NCBI GenBank assembly: GCA_963732155.1
Contig: CAVSYB010000007.1
Span: forward strand, 124,001 to 188,000
DNA from: Roseiarcus sp963732155
Lineage (GTDB): Bacteria; Pseudomonadota; Alphaproteobacteria; Rhizobiales; Beijerinckiaceae
DNA length: 64,000 nt
Direction of reading: 5' to 3'
Shown here: positions 35,891 to 43,429 of the stretch, piece by piece
Numbering within the stretch: the stretch's first letter is position 1
How the letters are laid out: each line of letters begins with the position of its first letter
The notes under the pieces: model-generated
Seen by the model: the letters and a program-made list of their open reading frames with translations, nothing else
Databases searched by the model: none
Told to the model about the DNA's origin: nothing
Program-made: the position numbers and the translations under genes

Positions 35891-36663
35891 GCGTGCATTT
35901 CGCCGTCGCCGACCATGTCGCGCGCGTCACCCTCGACCGGCCCGAGCGCCTCAACGCGGTCGACCAGGCGACCGAAGCCGAATTGATCGGCGTCTGGGAG
36001 GCGATCGAAGGGGACCGCGACATCCGCGTCGTCGTGCTCACCGGCGCCGGCGAGCGCGCCTTCTGCACCGGCGCCGACATGAAGGGCGGCTCCGGCTCGA
36101 GCGGCCTCGACTATTGGGCGGCGCCGCGCCCCGGCGGCTTCGGCGGCCTCGCGCTGCGCGACACGCTCGACGTTCCCGTCATCGGCCGCATCAACGGCCA
36201 TGCGCTCGGCGGCGGCCTGGAGATGGCGCTCGGCTGCGACATCCTCGTCGCCTCGGCCAACGCCACTTTCGGCCTGCCCGAGCCGCGCGTCGGACGGCTG
36301 GCGCTCGACGGCGGGATCGCGCTGCTGACGCGCCGCATCCCGCATGTCCAGGCGATGGGCATGCTGCTCACCGGGCGGCGGATCGGCGCCGCCGAGGCCT
36401 TGCGCTTCGGCCTCGTCAACGAGGTCGTCGCGCCGGGCGAGCTCGATACGGCGGTGGCGCGCTGGGTCGCCGACATCCTCGCCTGCGCGCCGCTCAGCCT
36501 GCGCGCGATCAAGCAGATGGTGCGGGCCGGCGAGCGCCTGTCGGCGAGGGAGGCGCAGATGCTGCGCCTGCCGGCGCTGATCGAAGCCTTGCGCTCGTCG
36601 GACCAGGACGAGGGCGTGCGCGCCTTTCAGGAAAAGCGCGCGCCGCAATGGCGCGGGCGCTGA
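35887..36663 (+). CDS. Enoyl-CoA hydratase/isomerase family protein (crotonase)
   Basis: A 258-residue crotonase. The oxyanion-hole segment GAGERAFCTGADMKG and both catalytic glutamates are present: Glu112 in GHALGGGLEMALGCD and Glu132 in FGLPEPRVG, spaced 20 residues as in rat hydratase. It would hydrate or isomerise the enoyl-CoA made downstream of the CoA-transferase. Starts inside the CoA-transferase stop (ATGA). Confidence 0.93.
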   Translation: MSVHFAVADHVARVTLDRPERLNAVDQATEAELIGVWEAIEGDRDIRVVVLTGAGERAFCTGADMKGGSGSSGLDYWAAPRPGGFGGLALRDTLDVPVIGRINGHALGGGLEMALGCDILVASANATFGLPEPRVGRLALDGGIALLTRRIPHVQAMGMLLTGRRIGAAEALRFGLVNEVVAPGELDTAVARWVADILACAPLSLRAIKQMVRAGERLSAREAQMLRLPALIEALRSSDQDEGVRAFQEKRAPQWRGR

Positions 36664-36673
36664 GGCGGCGCGC

Positions 36674-37018
36674 ATGGCCTATGTCATCGCCTCGGCCTGC
36701 ATCGACGTAAAAGACGGCGCCTGCCAGGTCGTCTGCCCGGTCGAATGCATCTACGAGGGCGGCCGCATGATGGTCATCCAGCCCGACGAATGCATCGATT
36801 GCGGCCTCTGCCTGTCGGTCTGCCCGGTCGATGCGATCTACGCGGAGGAAGACCTCCCCGAGGCCGAGCGCGCCTTCGCGCGCGCCAACGCCGAGTTCTT
36901 CGGCGCGGCGGTGACCGGCTGGGGCTCGCCCGGCGGCGCCGACGCCGCTCACGTCAGCCCGCTCGACCACCCCCTCGTCGCCGAGCGCCGCGCGCCGGCC
37001 ATCGCGACGGATAAATGA
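36674..37018 (+). CDS. Ferredoxin (FdxA-like, 3Fe-4S/4Fe-4S)
   Basis: A 114-residue ferredoxin with ACIDVKDGACQVVCPVECIY and CIDCGLCLSVCPVDAIY; the Cys spacing of the first motif fits a seven-iron (3Fe-4S plus 4Fe-4S) protein, and the C-terminal tail is typical of FdxA. Ten bases behind the hydratase, it probably transfers electrons to or from the FAD oxidoreductase at the head of the run. Confidence 0.9.
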   Translation: MAYVIASACIDVKDGACQVVCPVECIYEGGRMMVIQPDECIDCGLCLSVCPVDAIYAEEDLPEAERAFARANAEFFGAAVTGWGSPGGADAAHVSPLDHPLVAERRAPAIATDK

Positions 37019-37029
37019 CGCGCGCCGGC

Positions 37030-37113
37030 GCCCCTTCTCCCGCTTGCGGGAGCGGACGAATGCTTGCGCATTCGCCTTGAGAAGGTGGCCAGCGGAGCCG
37101 GCCGGATGAGGGG
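37030..37113. repeat. Nested palindromic intergenic repeat (CCCCTTCTCCCGC family)
   Basis: CCCCTTCTCCCGCTTGCGGGAG opens the unit and GAGAAGGTGGCC ... GGATGAGGGG closes it, with an inner hairpin GCGAATGCGCAAGCATTCG-like (37056-37075). This is a dispersed palindrome of a type common in Rhizobiales; it may act as terminator between the convergent ferredoxin and hypothetical genes. Confidence 0.8.
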
Positions 37114-37127
37114 CCGCGTCGCCGCCG

Positions 37128-37526
37128 CTACGGCGCGACGCAATTCTCCACCGCGAAGCCGCAGAGCTCGCCGAGCGGCAGCGGGCCGCCGTCCGGCGCG
37201 CGGTAAGTGATCTGGCTCACCGCGCCATTGGTCATGATGACGACGACGGCGCAATCGGGATCGTGGACGAACCACGACGCCATGCCGTTGACGCCGGGCG
37301 CCAGGAACAGGCCGGGGACCTCGGCGCGCCCCGAGCGATAGGTCCAGATGTCGGTCGAACCGATGGCGGCGCGGCGGTCCGGCCGCCCGAGGCAGAGGCG
37401 GACGTGATGGCGCGACAGCCCGATCATCTTCTGCTGGGCGATCTGATCGCTTTCGGGCGGCGGGTCCGCGAAAGCGGCGGTCGCGAACGCCAGCGCCGCG
37501 CCGAGAATCGTCACCGCGCTTTTCAT
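37128..37526 (-). CDS. Hypothetical exported protein
   Basis: A 132-residue protein with a clear signal peptide (MKSAVTILGAALAFATAAFA). The mature part, MIGLSRHHVRLCLGRPDRRAAIGSTDIWTYRSG, vaguely recalls small BamE/SmpA-like outer-membrane assembly domains, where a G-x-P turn follows an 'MTKAEV'-like helix, but this is not firm. Four Cys residues in the mature part could form disulfides. Flanked on both sides by palindromic repeats. Confidence 0.7.
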   Translation of the reverse strand: MKSAVTILGAALAFATAAFADPPPESDQIAQQKMIGLSRHHVRLCLGRPDRRAAIGSTDIWTYRSGRAEVPGLFLAPGVNGMASWFVHDPDCAVVVIMTNGAVSQITYRAPDGGPLPLGELCGFAVENCVAP

Positions 37527-37552
37527 GGCTGTTCTCCCGACTCGCCGAAACG

Positions 37553-37651
37553 CGGTCGTCATTGCGAGGGAGCGCAGCGACGAAGCAATCCAGACTCAGG
37601 TTGTCGCCGCCGGCGTCTGGATTGCTTCGCTCGCGCTCGCAATGACGACCG
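37553..37651. repeat. Inverted repeat of the GTCATTGCGAG family
   Basis: The left arm (about 37553-37594) CGGTCGTCATTGCGAGGGAG pairs with the right arm (about 37615-37651), which ends GCTCGCAATGACGACCG; both contain GAAGCAATCCAGA or its complement. It is a dispersed palindrome of alphaproteobacterial genomes lying between divergent genes. Confidence 0.85.
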
Positions 37652-37797
37652 GGCGATTCGGCCAATGGCGATGGCAATTTAGCATGGTTCGACAATCGAC
37701 CCCAGCCGCCGCGGGCGATCGGCCGGGCGCGCGGCGCTGGACCGCGCCGCGGCCAGCGAATACGGATTGCCGGACCTCCAAAAGGGAGGACGACGCG

Positions 37798-38433
37798 ATG
37801 ATCGCGCTTTACTATTATCCTGGCAACGCCAGCCTGCTGCCGCATATGGCGCTGCGCGAGGCCGGCGCGCCGTTCGAATTGCGCCTCGTCGACCGCGCGA
37901 AGAACGCGCAGCACAGCGCCGAATACCTGGCGCTCAACCCGAACGGGCGCATCCCGACGCTCATCGACGGCGAGCTCGTGCTGTTCGAGACGGCGGCGAT
38001 CACGCTGCATATCGCCGACCGGTTTCCGCAGGCCGGCCTCGCGCCGCCGCCCGGCGCGCCGCAGCGCGCGCATTTCTACCAATGGATGATCCACCTCACC
38101 AACACGCCGCAGGCCGCATACCGCGCCTGGTTCTACCCCTGGGAGTTCGTCGCCGACCGCGCGGCGTCCGAAACCGTCAAGCAGGCGGCGGGCGAACGTC
38201 TCGGGCGGATGTTCGACGTCATCGCCGCCCAGCTCGGCGACGGGCCGTGGCTGCTCGGCGAGCGGTTCTCGGCCGCCGACCTGTTCCTGACGATGCTGGT
38301 GCGCTGGGGCCGCGGCCTGCCGCGCCCGCCCCGCGACATCCCGGCGCTCGGCGCCCACGCCGCCCGCGTCCTCGCCCGCCCCGCCGTGCAGGCGGCGTTC
38401 GCAGCCGAGAGGCTGAAGGCGCCGTTGGTGTAG
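37798..38433 (+). CDS. Glutathione S-transferase family protein
   Basis: A 211-residue GST. The N-terminal thioredoxin fold begins LYYYPGNASLLPHMALREAG, with the cis-Pro motif in NGRIPTLIDGELVLFETAAI; the C-terminal all-helical domain contains GDGPWLLGERFSAADLFLTML. It conjugates or reduces small electrophiles with glutathione; the substrate is unknown. Start at ATG 37798 after AAGGGAGGA. Confidence 0.93.
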   Translation: MIALYYYPGNASLLPHMALREAGAPFELRLVDRAKNAQHSAEYLALNPNGRIPTLIDGELVLFETAAITLHIADRFPQAGLAPPPGAPQRAHFYQWMIHLTNTPQAAYRAWFYPWEFVADRAASETVKQAAGERLGRMFDVIAAQLGDGPWLLGERFSAADLFLTMLVRWGRGLPRPPRDIPALGAHAARVLARPAVQAAFAAERLKAPLV

Positions 38434-38471
38434 GGGGCTTTGGCGCGCGCGACTCGCATTCCGCGCGCGCG

Positions 38472-38606
38472 TCAGCGCGGCGCCGCCCGCATCGCCTCGA
38501 CGATTTGCATCGTCTCGACGCTGACGCGCGTGACGCGCCGCAACAGGTCGATCACCTTCTCCTTGTAATCGGCGAAGCGATAGGTGTTGAACCGCTCGCG
38601 GATTGT
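38472..38606 (-). pseudogene. C-terminal remnant of a type ISP restriction-modification gene
   Basis: Read on the minus strand this gives 44 residues and a stop, TIRERFNTYRFADYKEKVID through VSVETMQIVEAMRAAPR. I recognise it as the extreme C-terminus of large (about 1,100-residue) type ISP enzymes, which fuse nuclease, helicase, methyltransferase and target-recognition parts. No start or upstream domain is present; similarity ends abruptly near 38607. The matching N-terminal remnant is at 41948-42469 in the same orientation, with the Vsr/methyltransferase cassette between. Confidence 0.72.
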
Positions 38607-38747
38607 CCCGCATCTACCCAATTGCGGCGATGTGCTCTGCCTTACCGAGTCATGCGAAGCAAATTAGTAGAGACTGCGCTATCCGATAAACGCGGGCGTG
38701 TCACCTTATCGCACCGTGTCCCCGAAATTCCTGGCATTTGACCCGTC

Positions 38748-39215
38748 ATGCCCTTGCGATCTTACCGGCCATCTCGCCCAGATTTCACTGACACCAGCCC
38801 TGCTAGGCGTCGAAACATGGCAGCGATTGCCGGAAAGGACACGCAGCCGGAGATTGCGGTTCGACGAATTGCGCACCGTTTGGGCTATCGTTACCGACTG
38901 CATGTGAAGGACTTGCCGGGTCGTCCAGATTTAGTATTTCCAGGCCGTCGGAAAATTATTGAAGTGCGTGGCTGCTTCTGGCATCGGCACCCCGGTTGCA
39001 TTCTGTCGGCAACTCCTGCCACGAGACGAGATTTCTGGCAGGCTAAGTTCCAGGCGACAGTGGCGCGGGACGCCCGCAACCTCGCTGCATTGGAGGCTTC
39101 CGGCTGGGCGGTGATGGTTGTTTGGGAGTGCGAGATTAGCGATGAACACCTCGTGGACCGCCTGCGAACTTTTCTTGGGCCACTGCGTGACGCAGCGGGA
39201 GCTAACTTCGTATAA
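38748..39215 (+). CDS. vsr: Very short patch repair endonuclease (Vsr)
   Basis: A 155-residue Vsr-family nuclease that nicks beside T:G mismatches left by deamination of 5-methylcytosine. The order ARRRNMAAIAGKDTQPEIAV, YRLHVKDLPGRPDLVFPGRR (catalytic Asp), GCFWHRHPGC (His residues) and VVWECE matches the family. The start at 38748 keeps the conserved N-terminal part that precedes MAAIAGKDT. It is 84 bases upstream of the cytosine methyltransferase it would serve. GC is lower than in the backbone. Confidence 0.92.
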   Translation: MPLRSYRPSRPDFTDTSPARRRNMAAIAGKDTQPEIAVRRIAHRLGYRYRLHVKDLPGRPDLVFPGRRKIIEVRGCFWHRHPGCILSATPATRRDFWQAKFQATVARDARNLAALEASGWAVMVVWECEISDEHLVDRLRTFLGPLRDAAGANFV

Positions 39216-39299
39216 GCGACAACAGAGATTCCGCGTCGCGCAGAAACCTGGTAGCGTCCAACGGGCCAGAATCACGAAAGCCGCGGCCGGGAAGTTGCA

Positions 39300-40775
39300 A
39301 TGAACGTTCTAATAAAACCCGGATTTGCTGACGCCGCTTCGACTGCAAAGCTCGAACGAATCGCGGCGGGCTTTAAGCCAAGGGTCCTCGATCTCTTTTC
39401 TGGTGCGGGCGGCATCTCCCTCGGCTTTCAGCGCGCCGGGTTCCAGATTGAAGGCGCTCTCGAAATCGAACCGCTGCCCGCTCTAACCCACGCCCTAAAT
39501 TTTCACGGCAATGATCCCGAACTGACGAAGCTGCACGCCCAGCCGCGCGACATGACCCGCGTCGAGCCGGACCAGCTTGCGTCTGAACTTCGACTGGGTC
39601 CGGTCGAGGACGCGATTGACGTATTGGTGGGCGGACCGCCCTGCCAGGCATATGCACGCGTCGGGAGGGCCAAACTGCGGGAAGTGGCCGATCATCCTGA
39701 GGCATACAAGGTTGACCCGCGCGGGAATCTTTTCCTCCGCTATCTCGCCTACGTCAAAGCCTTCCGTCCGCTTGCACTTTTGATGGAAAATGTGCCGGAT
39801 ATTCTGCACTACGGCGGGCACAACGTGATTGAGGAGATGGTCGAGGCCCTCGATGGCCTCGGCTATGCGGCCCGCTACAGCCTGATCAATAGTGCTTTCC
39901 ACGGCGTACCCCAGATGCGGGACCGCGTGTTTCTCGTCGCCTATCGGCGCGAACTCAGAGCGAAAATCGTGTTCCCAGCGGCGACGCACCACATGGTGTT
40001 GCCGCCGGGCTACGCTGGAACGCGAGCCGTGGCCTTGCGGTACGTGGATTTGCTCGGGGGCACGGGATACGCCCAGCCCGACCTTGGCGACGAAACTCTA
40101 CCGCGGCCGGTGACGGCCGAGGAGGCAATCGGCGATTTGCCTCCAATTGAGGGGACCAGCGTCAAGCGCGGAGCCCGAAAATTTACGGAAATTGTTGGGT
40201 ACCGCGACAGCCATCAGATAACCGCCTACCAAGCATATATGCGGTGTTGGCCGGGCTTTGAATCCGAAGGCGGTGTCCGTGATCACCTTATCCGCTACCT
40301 CCCGCGCGACCACCTCGTTTTCGCCGAAATGCGTCAAGGAGCAGAGTACCCCGAGGCTCAAGCCACAGCCGTCCGTATTGCACAAAGAGAGGCAAAGAGG
40401 CGGGGAATCAACGAGGGCACGAAAGCGTATGAGAATGTCTACAAAGGCATCGTCCCACCTTATGACGTCCACAAATTCCCCAACCGCTGGTGGAAGCTTC
40501 GCCCAGATTGGCCGGTGCGCACACTCATGGCTCACATCGGCAAAGACACCTATTCCCATATCCACTGGGATGCAAAACAAGCTCGCACGATTTCCGTCCG
40601 CGAGGCTGCGAGGCTTCAGTCTTTTCCTGACGGCTTCTTGTTTCAGGGCGCGATGAACGCGGCGTTTCGCCAGATTGGCAATGCAGTTCCGCCGTTGATG
40701 GCGACCCGCATCGCAGAGATTATCGGTGATACGTTGAAAGACGCCGCTGCAACACTGGCTCCGCGATCTTGCTAA
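39300..40775 (+). CDS. DNA cytosine-C5 methyltransferase (intact)
   Basis: A 491-residue C5-cytosine methyltransferase. Motif I DLFSGAGGISLGF, motif IV VGGPPCQAYARVG with the catalytic Cys, motif VI LLMENVPD, motif VIII QMRDRVFLVA, motif IX SVREAARLQSFPD and motif X GNAVPPLMA are in order, with a long target-recognition region between VIII and IX. Recognition site unknown. It ends by overlapping the stop of the convergent putative nuclease (40772-40775). Confidence 0.94.
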   Translation: MNVLIKPGFADAASTAKLERIAAGFKPRVLDLFSGAGGISLGFQRAGFQIEGALEIEPLPALTHALNFHGNDPELTKLHAQPRDMTRVEPDQLASELRLGPVEDAIDVLVGGPPCQAYARVGRAKLREVADHPEAYKVDPRGNLFLRYLAYVKAFRPLALLMENVPDILHYGGHNVIEEMVEALDGLGYAARYSLINSAFHGVPQMRDRVFLVAYRRELRAKIVFPAATHHMVLPPGYAGTRAVALRYVDLLGGTGYAQPDLGDETLPRPVTAEEAIGDLPPIEGTSVKRGARKFTEIVGYRDSHQITAYQAYMRCWPGFESEGGVRDHLIRYLPRDHLVFAEMRQGAEYPEAQATAVRIAQREAKRRGINEGTKAYENVYKGIVPPYDVHKFPNRWWKLRPDWPVRTLMAHIGKDTYSHIHWDAKQARTISVREAARLQSFPDGFLFQGAMNAAFRQIGNAVPPLMATRIAEIIGDTLKDAAATLAPRSC

Positions 40776-41908
40776 GCGGCCTCTTCGTCGTCGGGCCGCT
40801 CAACGAATTCTTCTGCGCCCCACTGGAGTGCGTCCGTGGCAATTGAGAAACTGTCCACGCGAATCCCATTCGGCATATGGGCCTCATGAATCTCTTTTAG
40901 CTTCCTTGCGAGAACACGAATATCACCCGATATGCGAAGCTTCCCTCCATTTTCGCCGATCTCGAATACTCTGTAAATGTGGTAAGGGACTTGTCCGGCT
41001 GCCTCAATGATTTCAGCCAGTGACAAATGGATCATGTTCTCGAACGGCCCGCCCGTGGCTTTGGCGTCGATAAGAGTGCGCTGGTTCGTGGGTGAAGTGG
41101 TATCGAAATCGTAGGGCGCGACGGCGTTCTCAGACGAGGCCCACGAATAGCTGGCGAGTTGACCCGTCGCCACTTTGGCGGCGAGGTACGCGTTCACCAG
41201 CCCCTCACCGTCCTGCCCCGTTTGCTCGGCCTTGGCTTTCGCCTTTGCAAGATCGGAGCCTGATACTTTCTTGCCCCCTTTCTTCTTCAGGAGTTTGCCG
41301 GTACCCTCGATGCCGCCCTGAGCCGCGTCCTCAAGGGCTGTTTCCATTTCCGGATCGGCTGCGGCGATGTAAACTGGATGCGACTCCGGGACAGCGGCAC
41401 CGTTGGCAACCGACGCGACGTCCGCCGCAGTGACGGCAATCATACTCTTGTTGCCAAACAGCGTCGCCAAAGCAGCGTGAAGAGCTGCGTCAACTGGACT
41501 CGATTGACCGACAAGAATGACGTCCATCCGGCTAGGGACCGCCTCTCCCTTGAAAGCCATGATCGCCAAATCGCCAGGCTTTATCTCGTCGTAGCGCGTG
41601 GGGTCGCCGGGAGGTCCGGAGACAAACTCTCCGTTGAGCCGCCAGTTCTTGTAAGTTGGGTTCTTGATGATTTTGCGCGTGAGTATGTGAGGACCTTTGG
41701 CGGCGGGACCATAAATCGAAATCGGCAAGGGCACCACGTTGTCCGTCGCAGCGGCCGCGGCTGCGAGGTTCGGATAGAACTGTCCCGTCAAAATGTCAGC
41801 GTTCAAATTGATGCTCTTTTGATTCCCCGCGCCGATTGTCCTGAAAACAGCCTCAAACAGCGTGCAGTCGCTCGCTGTCAGCCGCTTAATCGCGATTCGA
41901 TCGGTCAC
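40772..41908 (-). CDS. Putative restriction endonuclease with DUF3883-type nuclease domain
   Basis: A 378-residue protein with no close well-known relative. Residues about 235-310 (GEGLVNAYLAAKVATGQLAS, NAVAPYDFDTTSP, RTLIDAKATGGPFEN) look like the DUF3883 fold, a PD-(D/E)xK-like nuclease with Asp in YDF and D-x-K in LIDAKAT. A Lys-rich linker near 205-230 separates it from an N-terminal part that may read the DNA site. The GTG start at 41908 has GGGAG six bases upstream. Its tail-to-tail contact with a cytosine methyltransferase makes a restriction role likely, though unproven. Confidence 0.75.
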   Translation of the reverse strand: MTDRIAIKRLTASDCTLFEAVFRTIGAGNQKSINLNADILTGQFYPNLAAAAAATDNVVPLPISIYGPAAKGPHILTRKIIKNPTYKNWRLNGEFVSGPPGDPTRYDEIKPGDLAIMAFKGEAVPSRMDVILVGQSSPVDAALHAALATLFGNKSMIAVTAADVASVANGAAVPESHPVYIAAADPEMETALEDAAQGGIEGTGKLLKKKGGKKVSGSDLAKAKAKAEQTGQDGEGLVNAYLAAKVATGQLASYSWASSENAVAPYDFDTTSPTNQRTLIDAKATGGPFENMIHLSLAEIIEAAGQVPYHIYRVFEIGENGGKLRISGDIRVLARKLKEIHEAHMPNGIRVDSFSIATDALQWGAEEFVERPDDEEAA

Positions 41909-41947
41909 ATTTTTCTCCCTGCTGGCTCATCGCGAACCAGAGCGATG

Positions 41948-42469
41948 CTACGGCAACACGCTGTCCCTACCCAATGGGGCGCCTTCGCTCATGGCTTTGA
42001 ATAATTCGGCGAATTTGGCGCGCAACATCAGTGTCGGGGCCGCAAGGTTGTTGAGATAAGCGTCAAGGTGCGCGTCCTCGACCCGCGAATTGAGCGCGCA
42101 ACGCACGATCTCGTGCCTGTTCTGGATCAGAACGGCTTCGCGGTCGTCCTCGAAAATGATGTTGTCCTGCGGATAGCCCTTGCGGAATTTCTTCTCGATC
42201 TCCTTGTCGAGGTCGTCCTCTTCGTCCTTGGCTTCCCAGTAGCCGAGCGGTACGCGCAGCGAATAGAGCAAGGCGCCGTCGGGATAGACGCGCGTCTTTT
42301 GCAGGGTCTGGTATTCGTACTCCGGGATGAAAACCAGATCGCGCGACTTGCCCCATTCCTTGAGCAGCGTCTTGAACGCTTCGCTGACCACCGACTCGCG
42401 GTTCGTGCCCGAGACGCGGCGCAGCGTCTCCAGGTCGTTCAAATAGCGCTGGATGAGAAGCTGGCTCAA
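41948..42469 (-). pseudogene. N-terminal remnant of a type ISP restriction-modification gene with foreign tail
   Basis: From a TTG at 42469 the frame gives 173 residues. Residues 1-126 (LLIQRYLNDLETLRRVSGTN, PDGALLYSLRVPLGYWEAKD, GYPQDNIIFEDDREAVL) match the N-terminal nuclease part of type ISP enzymes, with Asp ... Glu-Ala-Lys as the PD-(D/E)xK site. Residues 127-173 (NSRVEDAHLDAYLNNLAAPT and on) do not fit that family, so the gene is joined to other sequence near 42090. Helicase, methyltransferase and recognition parts are missing; only a C-terminal scrap remains at 38472-38606. The fragment could still be translated. Confidence 0.75.
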
Positions 42470-42576
42470 AGCGCAGGCCCAGGGGATTTTCGTTCGGCCC
42501 TAATTGCCATGAGACTCGCGGAAAAAGCCAGCGCGCCACCGCCGCGACGGCGCGCGCTGGCGTCAGCGCCAACTCT

Positions 42577-42722
42577 TCATTGAATGCCTGGAGGCGATGA
42601 TGCGCGGGAGGAAGTCGAACTCAAGGACGGCCCGAAGGGCCGCCGCCTTCGGCGGTCGTCTGAAAGGCGATCCTTGACTTCGAATTCCTCCCGCGCGCTG
42701 CTCCGCCAGGCAATCAATGAAA
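42577..42722. repeat. Imperfect inverted repeat with about 55-base arms
   Basis: The left arm (42577-42631) begins TTCATTGAATGCCTGG and the reverse complement of the right arm (42667-42721) begins TTCATTGATTGCCTGG; both continue through GCGCGGGAGGAA and AGTCAAGGA-like blocks. The centre is itself palindromic (GGCCCGAAGGGCC; CCGCCTTCGGCGG). It lies behind the type ISP remnant and may mark an old insertion border. Confidence 0.8.
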
Positions 42723-42749
42723 CGATCCGCCTCCGTCCCTTCTCCAGGC

Positions 42750-42861
42750 CGTCATGGCCGGGCTTGACCCGGCCAACCACGCCAGCGCCGCAGATCGTCG
42801 TCGGGGGAGCCGCTTGGCGGGGAGAAGATCGGGGATGGCCGGGACAAGCCCGGCCATGACG
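42750..42861. repeat. Inverted repeat of the CGTCATGGCCGGGCTTG family
   Basis: CGTCATGGCCGGGCTTGACC (from 42750) pairs with GACAAGCCCGGCCATGACG ending near 42861. This is another dispersed alphaproteobacterial palindrome, here in the long non-coding gap before radA. Confidence 0.85.
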
Positions 42862-43106
42862 CGGGGGGATCAGTCCTTTCGGCCGCAAGCAGCATTCCCG
42901 ACGACTGGCGCGCGTAGGCGTGGTTTCGCTTTATCGAAACATTTTCTGGACATTCCGGCTTTTCCGCCCGATGATCTCCGCACGCCTCGCCTTGGCGCGG
43001 GGCGCCACGGGCGACCTGCCGAGCGACGCGACGAAAGGCGCGCCGCGCGAGAGCGGGCGGGCGGCGCATTGGGCTTCGAACGGACGGAGGGTTTCAGAAA
43101 AAACGC

Positions 43107-43293
43107 GTTTTCCAAATTTTTTCGCCCTTAAGCCTTTGATATTCCCCGAATCCGCCAAAAATAGTTTTGGAAAAATTTGGAAATCCAAGATTTTTGCGGC
43201 GCGTAACTCGTTGATATCGTTAGAAGCGCCGAAACACGGGCGTGCGCGAAGCGTGCGATTCTCGCGCCTTCCCGGGGTTTTCCAAATTTTTTC
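43107..43293. repeat. AT-rich repeat motif upstream of radA (two direct copies, one inverted)
   Basis: The 17-mer GTTTTCCAAATTTTTTC occurs exactly twice, at 43107-43123 and 43277-43293, 170 bases apart. A related inverted copy, GGAAAAATTTGGAAA, lies at 43169-43183. The rest of the 42862-43429 stretch holds no gene I can support. A protein-binding array or DNA-bending element is possible; no function is known to me. Confidence 0.7.
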
Positions 43294-43429
43294 CCCGCAC
43301 CGGCCGACAGGCGACCGGCGGCCGCCGCCGGTCGATCGTCCGTCATGCCCGGCGGGGCGCCTTCCGCCGAACGGGAGAACGGGGCGCGCCGCTCTCGACA
43401 TTGCCGCGCGAATCCTGTCTGCCTCGCCC

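Noticed and set aside
42920..43429. An N-terminal extension of RadA of about 170 codons
   Set aside because: The frame is open but the sequence is unlike RadA, includes the AT-rich repeats, and the zinc finger at the proper start follows ATG 43430 directly.
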